64,000 bases of DNA from Nitrospirota bacterium (GTDB lineage: Bacteria; Nitrospirota; Nitrospiria; SBBL01; JAADHI01), in contig JAJDBW010000061.1 of assembly GCA_029261155.1 (NCBI GenBank), positions 124,001 to 188,000 of the forward strand. Reading direction: 5' to 3'. Under the pieces are notes generated by a model. It was not told where the DNA came from, ran no database searches, and was given only the letters and a program-made list of their open reading frames with translations. The position numbers were made by a program, and so were the translations under genes. This document shows, one piece after another, positions 43,633-53,823 of this stretch (position 1 is the stretch's first letter; the number at the start of each line of letters is the position of its first letter).

Positions 43633-44376
43633 TTAATGGATACCTTTTCCAATGCGATCCCAACGGCCCCAGCCTTTCATCCAATCAAAACCGGAAGCTT
43701 CCTTGTCCCAAGACCAATAGATAAGAAAGGCTTCGCCTTTAATTTTTGAGAAATCAACAAAGCCCCAAAACCGCGAGTCGAGGCTGTGATCTCTGTTATC
43801 GCCCATCACGAAGTATGCATTTTCAGGCACGGTTACGGGTCCGAAATTATCGCGACCGGGCATGGCGCTTAAGATGTTATTATTTTTTTCATGATTGATG
43901 TAGGGCTCGCCTTGTTCTACGCCATTGAGCAAAACCCGCTTGTTTTTGACTTCGATGGTATCGCCGGGAATACCGATGACACGCTTGATAAAATCCTTCT
44001 CTTCATCCTTGGGAAAGCGGAAGACAATAATATCTCCCCGGTCTGGACGCTGAATTGGTATCAGCACGAAATCGGTAAACGGAACCCGAACGCCATAAAT
44101 AAATTTACTAACAAGGATGTGATCACCGATTTGTAATGTGGGAATCATCGATCCGGAAGGAATCTTAAAGGCCTGAACAACGAAAGTTCGAATAAACAGG
44201 GCTAAGACAACCGCGATGACGAAGGTTTCGACGTACTCTCGGACGGTCGATTTTTCCTTCGCTTCGTCAGAATCGACTAGTCCTGCACCTTCAGGGCTGC
44301 TAGAAAGGCTTCCTGCGGGATTTCGATTCGGCCCACCTGTTTCATCCGCTTCTTCCCTTCCTTTTGTTTCTCCCAT
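43633..44376 (-). CDS. lepB: Signal peptidase I
   Basis: 247 residues from ATG 44376 behind GGAAGAGG. Transmembrane segment about 48-68, then catalytic S76 in IPSGSMIPT and K131 in [13 protein letters not shown], plus [14 protein letters not shown]. It removes signal peptides from exported proteins. The N-terminal 34 residues are hydrophilic and encoded within the last 100 bp of lepA in another frame; no other start is available, because no ATG, GTG or TTG occurs in frame between the lepA stop and the membrane segment. Confidence 0.95.
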   Translation of the reverse strand: MGETKGREEADETGGPNRNPAGSLSSSPEGAGLVDSDEAKEKSTVREYVETFVIAVVLALFIRTFVVQAFKIPSGSMIPTLQIGDHILVSKFIYGVRVPFTDFVLIPIQRPDRGDIIVFRFPKDEEKDFIKRVIGIPGDTIEVKNKRVLLNGVEQGEPYINHEKNNNILSAMPGRDNFGPVTVPENAYFVMGDNRDHSLDSRFWGFVDFSKIKGEAFLIYWSWDKEASGFDWMKGWGRWDRIGKGIH

Positions 44377-46079
44377 AATTTCCTCTTCCTTGAAATATCG
44401 CCGCCATAACACTTTGCGGTCACATTTTTCTTCAGGGCTTTCACGGTTTCCCTGGCGATAATTTTACTCCCGATCGCCGCTTGGATCGCCACTTCAAACA
44501 TTTGCTTTGGTATGATCTCTTTCATTTTTTCCGCCATGAGTCGTGCACGAATTTGCGATTTGTTTCGATCGCTAATAAACGAAAGGGCATCCACCGTTTC
44601 TCCGTTGAGCATAATATCGACCTTGACCAAGTCGGCATCTTTATAGCCGCTGAGTTCGTAATCGAAGGAGGCGTAGCCTTTGGATAAGGATTTTAATCGA
44701 TCATAAAAATCGAGTACAACTTCATTTAGGGGCAGCTCATAGGTTAACATAACACGATTGGGGTCGAGATACTTGAGTTCTTTTTGCGTGCCACGGCGGT
44801 CCTGACAGAGCTTTAATATCGCACCCAAAAAGTCACTTTTTGTGATAATGACCCCATCAATATAGGGTTCCTTAAAACCAAAAATCTTGTCCGGGCTCGG
44901 TAATTTAGCGGGATTGTCGATTTGGGTTACTTCACCCTTTTGATCGATGATGTGGTAAACCACTGTCGGCGCCGTCCCAATGAGCGAAAGCCGATATTCG
45001 CGCTCAAGCCGCTCTTTAATGATTTCCATGTGGAGCAAGCCCAGAAATCCACAACGGAAACCGAAACCCAGTGCGAGGGAGGTTTCGGGCTCGAAGCGAA
45101 AAGAAGCGTCATTGAGCCGCAATTTTTCGAGCGCATCACGAAGATCTTCGAAACGATCCGTGTCTATAGTATAAAGCCCACAAAAGACCAAGGGCTTCAC
45201 TTCTTTATAGCCGGCAATTGGATTTTCCGTCGGCCGCTTTGCGTCGGTTACAGTATCGCCGATTTTCGCCTCACTCACATCCCGAATTCCCGAAACGAGA
45301 AACCCGACTTCACCGACGGAAAGCGCGGCGACCTCTTTTGCTTTGGGAGTAAAGACGCCAAGGGAAAGGACTTCATGCTCCGTTTGGTTCGACATCAGTC
45401 TTATGCGTGCGCCTTTTTGAACGATGCCATTCATAATTTTCACAAGAATCACAGCGCCTTGGTAGTTATCGAACCAAGAGTCGACGATGAGGCCCTGAAG
45501 CGGCGCAGTGGCCTCGCCTTTTGGAGGAGGCACTTGGGTGACAATCGCCTCAAGCACCTCATCGATTCCTTTACCTTCTTTGGCACTCGTCAGGATCGCG
45601 CCGGATGCATCGAGCCCCAAAATGTCTTCGATTTGCTCCTTGGTTTTTTCGATATCGGCACTCGCCAGATCGATTTTATTAATGATGGGGACAATTTCAA
45701 GATTGTTTTCGATGGCGAGGTAGGCGTTGGCAATAGTTTGCGCTTCGACCCCTTGCGTGGCATCGACAATTAAAAGGGCACCTTCACAAGCGGCAAGACT
45801 TCTTGAAACCTCATAGGAGAAATCGACATGTCCAGGCGTATCGATCAAATTAAAAGTATAGGTTTGTCCATTGAGGGATTGATAATTTAAGCGCACCGCA
45901 CGTGCTTTAATGGTGATCCCCCGTTCTCGCTCCAAGTCCATATCGTCTAGGACACGGTCTTTAAACTCCCGCGAGCTTACGGCACCAACCCGCTCGAGAA
46001 GTCGATCGGCAAGGGTCGATTTTCCATGATCGATATGGGCGATAATAGAAAAATTCCGGATTAAGGATTGCAAGGACAT
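44277..46079 (-). CDS. lepA: Elongation factor 4 (LepA)
   Basis: 600 residues, the family length. GTPase motifs: [15 protein letters not shown] (G1), a RERGITIK switch, DTPGHVDF (G3) and NKIDL (G4). The LepA-specific C-terminal domain ([18 protein letters not shown]) is present. LepA acts on stalled ribosomes. Its 3' end overlaps lepB by 100 bp; the pairing of lepA and lepB is common in bacteria, but the overlap is long. Confidence 0.98.
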   Translation of the reverse strand: MSLQSLIRNFSIIAHIDHGKSTLADRLLERVGAVSSREFKDRVLDDMDLERERGITIKARAVRLNYQSLNGQTYTFNLIDTPGHVDFSYEVSRSLAACEGALLIVDATQGVEAQTIANAYLAIENNLEIVPIINKIDLASADIEKTKEQIEDILGLDASGAILTSAKEGKGIDEVLEAIVTQVPPPKGEATAPLQGLIVDSWFDNYQGAVILVKIMNGIVQKGARIRLMSNQTEHEVLSLGVFTPKAKEVAALSVGEVGFLVSGIRDVSEAKIGDTVTDAKRPTENPIAGYKEVKPLVFCGLYTIDTDRFEDLRDALEKLRLNDASFRFEPETSLALGFGFRCGFLGLLHMEIIKERLEREYRLSLIGTAPTVVYHIIDQKGEVTQIDNPAKLPSPDKIFGFKEPYIDGVIITKSDFLGAILKLCQDRRGTQKELKYLDPNRVMLTYELPLNEVVLDFYDRLKSLSKGYASFDYELSGYKDADLVKVDIMLNGETVDALSFISDRNKSQIRARLMAEKMKEIIPKQMFEVAIQAAIGSKIIARETVKALKKNVTAKCYGGDISRKRKLWEKQKEGKKRMKQVGRIEIPQEAFLAALKVQD

Positions 46080-46470
46080 CTTAACTCATGTTCAAACTTA
46101 AAGCTTGCTCAACATCAATATGTACGTGAATGAGAAGAAGTAGAAAAATGATTCGGTATTGTACGCGTATAAACCAGAGCCCCTTAGTCATTTGGAGGCG
46201 GCACGGAGATCGCAGCCATAAACAAAAGGAAAATCAAGGTTAACACCAAGACGACATTTCCCATTTTTTTGTGCATCCCCATGCACGAAACATAATACTG
46301 AAATCATATTAAAGAGAAGCTCGTGATTGGTCGTGTTATGAAGCACTCAGTAAAAAGGCTGGCTTTTTCGAAGTTTGAAAAAGAATGACCTTTGGAACGA
46401 CGCTTCCGAATTAGGATTGGAAACCCTCAAGCAAGCCTAAAAATATTGCGCGCATCCTATTAAAAGTGGT
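46080..46470. other. Intergenic region before lepA with one possible micro-ORF
   Basis: About 390 bp between lepA and the SUMF1-domain gene. Apart from the 32-codon minus-strand ORF listed separately, it holds only AT-rich weak hairpins (for example CTTTTTC/GAAAAAG at 46363-46383). I see no convincing promoter or terminator. Confidence 0.5.
46184..46282 (-). CDS. Micro-ORF encoding a 32-residue single-pass membrane peptide
   Basis: An open frame MGMHKKMGNVV... with a hydrophobic core LVLTLIFLLFMAAIS and a short proline-rich end PPPND. It has positively charged residues before the membrane helix, as expected for insertion. The ribosome site is poor (GGGG), and start could be ATG 46282, 46276 or 46264. 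No homologue is known to me. Only the residue pattern supports it. Confidence 0.35.
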   Translation of the reverse strand: MGMHKKMGNVVLVLTLIFLLFMAAISVPPPND

Positions 46471-47391
<921 letters not shown>

Positions 47392-47441
47392 AAGACACCT
47401 TTAGAAGAATTAAAGAAAATCGCTCTAAAATGAAGCACTTG

Positions 47442-47470
47442 AATATATACAATTCCATACGGCTTTGCAA
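47442..47470 (-). promoter_or_regulatory. Sigma-70 promoter of the SUMF1-domain gene
   Basis: On the minus strand TTGCAA, 17 bases, TATATT. It would start transcription near 47435, about 45 nt before the ATG at 47391. Confidence 0.6.
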
Positions 47471-47520
47471 GACGCCTCGGTTCGACATGGGGAAATCACA
47501 AAATGTTTGTTTTAGACAAA

Positions 47521-47552
47521 AAAAGAGAGAGGCCTAAGACCTCTCTCTTTTT
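47521..47552. terminator. Bidirectional rho-independent terminator
   Basis: A perfect 12-bp stem (AAAAGAGAGAGG with CCTCTCTCTTTT) around an 8-base loop or less, with T-runs on both strands, longest (seven T) on the minus strand. It ends the transcript of the exported paralogs about 35 bp after the stop at 47587 and separates it from the SUMF1 promoter. Confidence 0.88.
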
Positions 47553-47586
47553 AGGGATGAAAGTGGAAACTCCCGGAAAGCCTAAA

Positions 47587-48495
47587 TTAAGGGAGTGTTG
47601 CCGTGGTCACACCATTAGTCTGCGACTGGCCATTAGGATATTGAACCGCCGGAAATGAGACCGAGCCATTGTAGACAAAGGAGCCCGAGAGCGTTTGAGT
47701 AAACTTGCCCGTCCCCGTACCGGATTGATCCGGGTCTTCGATGAGGGAGGTCCAGGTCACCGTTGCGGCACCACCCGTCGCAGGATTGTTCGAAGATGTG
47801 GTCGTAAACGCCGTCGTGAGCAATACTCTTTGATCGCCACTCCCTGGTGCGGCAAAGGTCCCGATACCGGTCGTTTTAAGTGCTGTAACCTGCTCCATGG
47901 TCTGAGAAGAAACCACTGCAGCCGTTGTCGTTGACAACTGGTCCCAGCTAAAATTATTAACCACATTAAAACCCGTGTGGGCTGCCGTCACTTGTGCGGG
48001 AACACTATCTTGGCAATCCGTTCCAGCATTTGCACAAAAGTCGGCACTCAAGGTATTGTTCATATCAACCGGTGCCGTCGTGGTCAAGGAATTATCTGCG
48101 GCAGTCAAACTGCTTTGCCCTTGTTGGGATGGGTTAAATCTCGCATCGCCGCAGTTAAGGTCGTTAGATCCAACAGCCCCCGTTCCACATGTTCCAGGAG
48201 TCGCATCCTGTTCGATGATGCCAAACATATTATCTGTGACCGCACCGGGACCAAGGGTTGTAAACATCGTTAAATTCGCCGGAGACAAAAGGGCTGCCGC
48301 ATTCACAGCGCCACCACAGACGCCATTGGCATCCCGGGTTCCGCCCAAGCAAGGGTTAAAACCAGGGTTTCCATTGGACCCGTCTGATCGGACATCTGTC
48401 GACTGTGTGTTGACATTAGGATCGACCGCCCAAGACAGGTGCACGAAGGATAGTACACCCATCGCCATGATTAATGTAAGAAGCAGCTTTTTCAT
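47587..48495 (-). CDS. Exported protein, paralog A of tandem pair, unknown function
   Basis: 302 residues behind AGGAGG. Signal peptide 1-23 (LSWA end). The mature protein is Ser/Thr/Ala/Asn/Gly-rich and nearly free of Lys. Shared with the next gene: TDVRSDGSNGNPGFNPC, FTTLGPGAVTDNMFG, DLNCGDARFNPSQQGQ, and the C-terminal block FPAVQYPNGQSQTNG...LP. Cysteines (about eight) suggest disulfides, consistent with a periplasmic, secreted or surface location. No motif for anchoring or catalysis was recognised. The two genes are about 80 bp apart and end at a strong terminator, so they form an operon. I cannot name a family. Confidence 0.8.
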   Translation of the reverse strand: MKKLLLTLIMAMGVLSFVHLSWAVDPNVNTQSTDVRSDGSNGNPGFNPCLGGTRDANGVCGGAVNAAALLSPANLTMFTTLGPGAVTDNMFGIIEQDATPGTCGTGAVGSNDLNCGDARFNPSQQGQSSLTAADNSLTTTAPVDMNNTLSADFCANAGTDCQDSVPAQVTAAHTGFNVVNNFSWDQLSTTTAAVVSSQTMEQVTALKTTGIGTFAAPGSGDQRVLLTTAFTTTSSNNPATGGAATVTWTSLIEDPDQSGTGTGKFTQTLSGSFVYNGSVSFPAVQYPNGQSQTNGVTTATLP

Positions 48496-48574
48496 TTTTT
48501 AATAACCTCCTTCTCTCGTTACGAAGTAAACAAAGTATGAAAACTTAACTTAAATCCGTCTCCGGGATCTCTCT

Positions 48575-49615
48575 TTATGGCAGGTTCGCCGCTGCAATCG
48601 ATCCATTGGTGAAGCTCTCCCCGTTCGGATATTGAACAGTCGGGAAGGTTGTTGCAGCTTCGTTGTACTCAAAGGACCCTTCGATTTCTTGATCGAAAGC
48701 CCCACCCGTACCGACAACGTCGGCTTGGTTTATATGCATTCTCCAGGTAATAGTCGGATTCGCGCCGATGGCACCCGCGGCGGAATTGGTTGTCGACCAA
48801 CGGGTTGTTATATCGACTTTCACCGTTGTTGACGCGGAGAGACCAGTCGTTTCCTGCATCGATTGTTGTCCACAGACCGTCGGGTTAGCTTCCGGAGACC
48901 CTCCCGTATCTGCAGTACAGGTCATCTGCGTTGGGGCAACGCCGCCGATCGTTGGCATATTCGCAAGGGTCACTTGGAGTACCTGATCCGTCCCCGTCGG
49001 ATTCCAGACAAAGGCATTCTCAAGCTGCGAGCGGTGAAGCGTGGCTCCCGATCCGGAATTCATGTCTGCAGAGTTATTCGCGATTAGAGCACCCGTTAAA
49101 TTGGTGCCATCCGTCGGAATGGTCTGTCCTTGAGTCGTCGGATCAATGCGCACGTTTCCACAATTTAAACCGTTTAAACCGCCAAGCGCACCGCTATTAA
49201 AACCTGCATCGCCAAGCCCTGGCGCACAATTTGTGACTGCGGTATCCGCGTCATTCCCGGCTCCGCCGACAGCATTATTTGCACCCAAGGCCGCCCCAGA
49301 AACCAGACCAAACATATTGTCGGTTACAGCACCGGGTCCTAGAGTAATAAAAGTGCTTACATTTCCTAACAATGCATTTGTTCCGAAAGCATCGCAGCCC
49401 GTCGCATTGGCATCCGCACCGGCACCTGCACCACATGGATTAAAACCCGGATTGTTATTCGTGCCATCAGAACGCTGATCCGTAACCTGTGTATTTGTAA
49501 AGAAGTCGTTCGCCTGAGCCGAAGCATCCACGATTGAGCCAGTAATGAGTCCTACAGAAAAAACAAACAAGCCGACACTTTTAGCAAGCAAGCCTTGGTA
49601 TGCTTTGCCTTCCAT
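48575..49615 (-). CDS. Exported protein, paralog B of tandem pair, unknown function
   Basis: 346 residues from ATG 49615 behind AAAGGGGG; an in-frame GTG nine codons upstream is less likely. Signal peptide about 1-34 (hydrophobic LFVFSVGLITGSIV, ends near DASAQA). Shared blocks with paralog A: TDQRSDGTNNNPGFNPC, FITLGPGAVTDNMFG, LNCGNVRIDPTTQGQ and FPTVQYPNGESFTNG...LP. It has extra insertions, including a Gly/Asp/Ala-rich stretch (about 100-160). Composition is again Lys-poor and Thr/Asn/Gly-rich. Surface or periplasmic location is inferred from signal peptide and composition. Function unknown. Confidence 0.8.
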   Translation of the reverse strand: MEGKAYQGLLAKSVGLFVFSVGLITGSIVDASAQANDFFTNTQVTDQRSDGTNNNPGFNPCGAGAGADANATGCDAFGTNALLGNVSTFITLGPGAVTDNMFGLVSGAALGANNAVGGAGNDADTAVTNCAPGLGDAGFNSGALGGLNGLNCGNVRIDPTTQGQTIPTDGTNLTGALIANNSADMNSGSGATLHRSQLENAFVWNPTGTDQVLQVTLANMPTIGGVAPTQMTCTADTGGSPEANPTVCGQQSMQETTGLSASTTVKVDITTRWSTTNSAAGAIGANPTITWRMHINQADVVGTGGAFDQEIEGSFEYNEAATTFPTVQYPNGESFTNGSIAAANLP

Positions 49616-49750
49616 AACAGTCCCCCTTTCATTCCTTCCCACATCATGATGGGGAAGAATCTAATTATTTCTAAATTACTATATAATTTCTTATTATTAT
49701 TTCTTATTTTTTAAGTATATTGATTATATGCCTATCTTTTGTTAACGCTA

Positions 49751-49759
49751 ATTATACCA
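49751..49759 (-). promoter_or_regulatory. Extended -10 promoter before the exported paralog pair
   Basis: On the minus strand TGGTATAAT, an extended -10 (TGN-TATAAT) with no good -35. It would start near 49744 and give a leader of about 130 nt in an AT-rich region. moaA ends 37 bp upstream. Confidence 0.5.
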
Positions 49760-49795
49760 TATATTTTGAAAATTGGGACCTTAAGCTAAAGTAAT

Positions 49796-50791
49796 TTAGC
49801 CACCAATGCTAATCATGTTCGTAAGTTTCTTCTCTTTTGGCATGACGTCCAATTCATGGTATAGCGGTTTTACATACAAAACCTGATCCAGTAGGCCATC
49901 AATTTCTTCGTCGCTACAGCCATTCCGGATGGCCTCTCTAAAATTGACTGCAATTTCAGAAAAGAGACAGGGTCGTATATCCCCATCCGCTGATAGCCGA
50001 ACACGATTACAGGTGTCACAAAAGTCGTGACTCACGGCATGAATAAAACCAACGACACCTGGGGCCCCTGGAATTCTAAAATTCTCAGCCGGACCGGAGT
50101 TATTTTCATTGGAACCACTAACAGGTTCCATCTTCCCAATCTTTTTTTCCACTTCATCTACAACAGTTTGAAATGGCTTATACGTTTTTACCCATGTATC
50201 CCAGTTCGCACAGGGCATATATTCAATAAATCGAATATGGTATGGTTTTCGTCGGGTCAAGTCGACAAAATCCATGACTTCATGATCGTTCACCCCTTGC
50301 TGTAGCACGACGTTAATCTTGATGGGCTCGAAACCGACGCGTTCCGCTTCTTCGATCCCCTCCCACACCATTGGGAAGATGTCGCGGCGTACCACCTCGG
50401 AAAAAGTCTTTGGATCCAAAGAATCAAGGCTGATGTTAATTCGCTTGAGACCCGCCTTATAAAGGTCGCTGGCCATATCCTTTAAAAAGACCGCATTGGT
50501 TGTCAGCGCTAATTCATCCAATCCTTCAATTTGATTGAGGCGCTCAACAAAACCGACAACGCCTTTACGGACAAGAGGTTCTCCACCCGTAATCCGTACC
50601 TTTTTGAGTCCACGCTTTGCTGCAACGCTAATAATGCGAATTAATTCATCATATGAAAGTAATTCGTCACTGGGGGTCCAGTTCAGCCCTTCTTCCGGCA
50701 TACAATAGACACACCTCAGGTTGCAACGATCGGTGATTGAAACTCTCATATATGTTATAGACCTATTATACGGATCGACGAGCGAGCCCAT
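49796..50791 (-). CDS. moaA: GTP 3',8-cyclase (molybdopterin synthesis)
   Basis: 331 residues behind AAAAAGGAGG. Radical SAM cluster C23, C27, C30 (RCNLRCVYC). The second, C-terminal cluster CDTCNRVRLSADGDIRPC (C-x2-C-x13-C) binds the GTP-facing 4Fe-4S cluster. The C-terminus ends SIGG, the conserved Gly-Gly tail. With MoaC it converts GTP to cyclic pyranopterin monophosphate. No other moa gene is near, so it is an isolated gene. Confidence 0.97.
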   Translation of the reverse strand: MGSLVDPYNRSITYMRVSITDRCNLRCVYCMPEEGLNWTPSDELLSYDELIRIISVAAKRGLKKVRITGGEPLVRKGVVGFVERLNQIEGLDELALTTNAVFLKDMASDLYKAGLKRINISLDSLDPKTFSEVVRRDIFPMVWEGIEEAERVGFEPIKINVVLQQGVNDHEVMDFVDLTRRKPYHIRFIEYMPCANWDTWVKTYKPFQTVVDEVEKKIGKMEPVSGSNENNSGPAENFRIPGAPGVVGFIHAVSHDFCDTCNRVRLSADGDIRPCLFSEIAVNFREAIRNGCSDEEIDGLLDQVLYVKPLYHELDVMPKEKKLTNMISIGG

Positions 50792-50864
50792 GATTCCTCC
50801 TTTTTAATGTGAATAACATTCATTATTACGGTTCTTTCGTATTTTAAGAAATTAGGCTAGACCA

Positions 50865-50893
50865 ATCTTACAGCCTAAAATAAATATTGTCAA
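50865..50893 (-). promoter_or_regulatory. Sigma-70 promoter of moaA
   Basis: On the minus strand TTGACA, 17 bases, TAAGAT. It would start near 50858 and give a leader of about 67 nt before the moaA start. The leader is too short for a Moco riboswitch. Confidence 0.75.
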
Positions 50894-51043
50894 GAATTTA
50901 TGAAGATACTCCATATCAATAATATCCAGACACTTTTTCATTCTAAATAAGGTGAATACCACAAAATAAAGCAATTTCAATACTTCTACAAATATGTTAT
51001 AACTGGACCGATACTATATTAACCTAAAATAGGAATCAAGCCC

Positions 51044-51232
51044 ATGCCGAATAAAACAGGTAAAGAGGAAGCCCCAGAACAGAAAAACAAAGAGGAGAAG
51101 CCAAAAACCACGCGAATCCCTCTTCAAATAATCCCAAACGATGACGAAGAAGTTGCTGAAGAAATGCAGCGAATTTTCGATGAGGATAAGGTCGTCCACC
51201 GTCATGGATCAAGCGAGCCTGAATCGGATTAA
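51044..51232 (+). CDS. Small acidic/charged protein (62 aa), unknown function
   Basis: 62 residues behind AGGAATC, mostly charged and probably disordered: a Lys/Glu/Gln-rich start, a hydrophobic middle (TRIPLQIIPNDD), and an acidic tail (EEVAEEMQRIFDED). It is convergent with the site-2 protease gene, ending at the base before it. Codon composition does not look random. No family recognised. Regulatory or stress peptide is conceivable but unsupported. Confidence 0.5.
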   Translation: MPNKTGKEEAPEQKNKEEKPKTTRIPLQIIPNDDEEVAEEMQRIFDEDKVVHRHGSSEPESD

Positions 51233-51931
51233 TCATATAAACACTTCACCAAAAATATAGCTCGAAACCACGCTAACCAAAGGCATCACTAAATTTCTCA
51301 TTAGACCAAAACGAAACGGATCGAGAAAAACGAGAAAGACTAAGACCAGCATACCGTAAGGTTCCAAACGACTCACCATCCTCGATTGCGCTTCCGGTAA
51401 CAGACCCACCAAGACTCTTCCGCCATCCAAAGGTGGAATGGGGATTAGATTAAACACCATCAGCAAGACATTAAAAAAAACTGAAAATTTCAGCATTTCT
51501 AATAGAGGAATAAGGAAAAAGGATGTTGAAGACCCGAATTCCGAAAACAGAGAACCCCCGACAAAAAGATTGGGGCTATAAAGCAGGCGATATAAAATCC
51601 CACTAACGATCGCGAGCGCAAGGTTCATTCCAGGCCCTGCTGCAGCCACCCAGGCCATATCTTCCTTCGGCCGCCGTAAATTATGAGGATTGACAGGAAC
51701 AGGCTTCGCATAGCCGAACATAAAACCCGTGGTGGACAAGAGCAATAGTGGAATAATGACGGTTCCAAAAAGGTCGATGTGAACGAGCGGATTCATTGAA
51801 ATGCGACCCAGCTGGCGTGCTGTGGGGTCCCCTTTTTTATCGGCGACCCAAGCGTGTGCGGTCTCATGCAGGGTCACAGCCAGAATAAAAGGAAGTGCAA
51901 AGATACTTATATTCTGAATAATTTCATTCAT
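51233..51931 (-). CDS. Site-2-type (M50) membrane metalloprotease
   Basis: 232 residues, multi-pass. The zinc motif is HETAH at 22-26 in the first membrane segment, followed by RQLGRISMNPLVHIDL, and the third ligand is in FNLIPIPPLDGGRVL. It is a minimal M50 with no PDZ or CBS domain, like the small FlaA-like rhomboid-neighbour M50 forms. It is coupled to pycB (ATGA overlap). Substrate unknown; a stress or envelope role is inferred from the family. Confidence 0.92.
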   Translation of the reverse strand: MNEIIQNISIFALPFILAVTLHETAHAWVADKKGDPTARQLGRISMNPLVHIDLFGTVIIPLLLLSTTGFMFGYAKPVPVNPHNLRRPKEDMAWVAAAGPGMNLALAIVSGILYRLLYSPNLFVGGSLFSEFGSSTSFFLIPLLEMLKFSVFFNVLLMVFNLIPIPPLDGGRVLVGLLPEAQSRMVSRLEPYGMLVLVFLVFLDPFRFGLMRNLVMPLVSVVSSYIFGEVFI

Positions 51932-53808
51932 TTTTCTGGTCTTACTTCCACTAAAACTTCATCAGGGTTTACCTTGTCGCCTTCTTGCACGTAGATATCC
52001 TTTACAATCCCATCGATAGAAGTGTGCACCTCACTTTGCATTTTCATCGCTTCAATGATCAGAACCACTTGCCCCGCTTTAACTTTATCTTTAGGACGGA
52101 CTTTTACGTTTACGACCGCGCCTGGCATTGGCGTTGTCACATCCCCTTCGTGGGTAACTTTCGGTCGCGTGGAACGACCGCCCGCATGCGAGTCAATTCT
52201 TCCTTCAGCACTGGGGACAACCTCTAACTGAGAGTCTACCATAACCTCCTCGAGGTGCCCATCGATATAGATAAAATAGGGTCTGCCCTCCTCGCCAGGA
52301 TGCCCCATGCCTCCGACCTTGACCTGAAAGGTTTCTCCATGAACCTTGATGTTATATTCACTGGGCGCGAGTAGCGGGACAGGTGCCTCCATAGCCAATT
52401 TCGGCTCTACCGTTTTCTTTTTTGCCGCACTACTCTTATTTTTAAAAAAATCGAGTGCTACTTGCGGAAACAATGCATAAGTAATTACATTTTCAATGTT
52501 TTTACTTACAGACTTCAACTCTTTTTCAAGTTCTTTTTTTGCTTTTTCTAGCTCTGGATCAACCAAATCCGCAGGGCGACAAGTAATTGCAGCTTCTCCG
52601 CCAATCGCTTTTTTTTGAATATCTTCATTAATCGGACCCCATGATTTTCCATAGAGTCCCTTCAGATAATTTTTCGTTTCCGTGGTAATGACCTTGTAGC
52701 GCTCTCCTGTGAGTACATTCAAAGTCGCCTGCGTCCCCACGATTTGACTGCTGGGGGTAACCAAAGGCGGAAAGCCAAAATCCTCTCTCACTTTTGGCAC
52801 CTCTTCAAGAACTTCCTTCATCCGGTCAAGCGCATTTTGCTCTGAGAGCTGCAATGCCAGATTCGATGTCATTCCACCGGGGATTTGATAGGTTAAGACC
52901 CTGGGGTCAACGCCCGTATAATCGGATTCAAACTCCTTATACTTTTTTCGGACATCCACAAAATAATCTGCGATTTCAGTCAGGAGGTTCATGTCCAGCT
53001 TGGGATCTCGAGGTTCGCCTTGTAATATCCGTGTAATCGTTTCGACGGGAGGTTGCGATGTGCCTGAGGCCATGGACGATATTGCGGTGTCGATAATATC
53101 AACCCCTGCCTCAATCGCCTTCACATAAGTTGAAACCGCCATCGCACTGGTATCATGGGTGTGAAGATGAATCGGCACATTGATCGCTGCTTTCATCTTC
53201 GTGATGAGGTCGAATGCGTCATATGGAGAGAGAAGTCCCGCCATGTCTTTGATACAAACCGATTCGGAGCCCATATCTTCTAAACGCCTGGCCAGATCGA
53301 CAAAAAGATCGTTGTTGTGGAAACGACTCACCGTATAACAAAGGGCGCCTTCAACTTTTCCGCCATATTTCAAGGTAGCCCTAAACGAAGTTTTAAGGTT
53401 TCGCATGTCGTTCAAAGCATCAAAAATCCGTATAATATCAATCCCATTTAAAATGGCCCGGTCGATAAAGCGCTCCACCACGTCGTCGGCATAATGACGG
53501 TAGCCCACCAAATTCTGGCCGCGAAGCAACATTTGAAAGGGCGTCTTCGGCATCACCTTTTTCAGTTGGCGTATGCGCTCCCAAGGATCTTCATTAAGAT
53601 AGCGAATTGCAGCGTCGAACGTCGCACCGCCCCACATTTCAATCGCCGAATAGCCGATTTGATCGATCTTGCCCGCAATCGGCAACATATCTTCCGTTTT
53701 AAGCCGCGTCGCAATTAGGGATTGGTGGCCATCCCGGAGTGTTGTATCCATAATTTGAATGGGTGCCACACTCGGTTTTTTCTTCGCGTCATTCTTTGAT
53801 GCTGCCAC
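51928..53808 (-). CDS. pycB: Pyruvate carboxylase subunit B (carboxyltransferase plus biotin carrier)
   Basis: 626 residues. The HMGL-like carboxyltransferase domain begins IMDTTLRDGHQSLIATR, with a metal site in HLHTHDTSAMAV. The C-terminus is a biotinyl domain with the acceptor lysine K589 in EAMKMQSEV. This layout is that of oxaloacetate decarboxylase alpha or PycB. Pairing with the adjacent biotin carboxylase gene makes it pyruvate carboxylase (anaplerosis) rather than a Na+-pumping decarboxylase, since no beta or gamma subunits are present. Confidence 0.93.
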   Translation of the reverse strand: MAASKNDAKKKPSVAPIQIMDTTLRDGHQSLIATRLKTEDMLPIAGKIDQIGYSAIEMWGGATFDAAIRYLNEDPWERIRQLKKVMPKTPFQMLLRGQNLVGYRHYADDVVERFIDRAILNGIDIIRIFDALNDMRNLKTSFRATLKYGGKVEGALCYTVSRFHNNDLFVDLARRLEDMGSESVCIKDMAGLLSPYDAFDLITKMKAAINVPIHLHTHDTSAMAVSTYVKAIEAGVDIIDTAISSMASGTSQPPVETITRILQGEPRDPKLDMNLLTEIADYFVDVRKKYKEFESDYTGVDPRVLTYQIPGGMTSNLALQLSEQNALDRMKEVLEEVPKVREDFGFPPLVTPSSQIVGTQATLNVLTGERYKVITTETKNYLKGLYGKSWGPINEDIQKKAIGGEAAITCRPADLVDPELEKAKKELEKELKSVSKNIENVITYALFPQVALDFFKNKSSAAKKKTVEPKLAMEAPVPLLAPSEYNIKVHGETFQVKVGGMGHPGEEGRPYFIYIDGHLEEVMVDSQLEVVPSAEGRIDSHAGGRSTRPKVTHEGDVTTPMPGAVVNVKVRPKDKVKAGQVVLIIEAMKMQSEVHTSIDGIVKDIYVQEGDKVNPDEVLVEVRPEK

Positions 53809-53823
53809 TTTGCTTCTCCTTTA

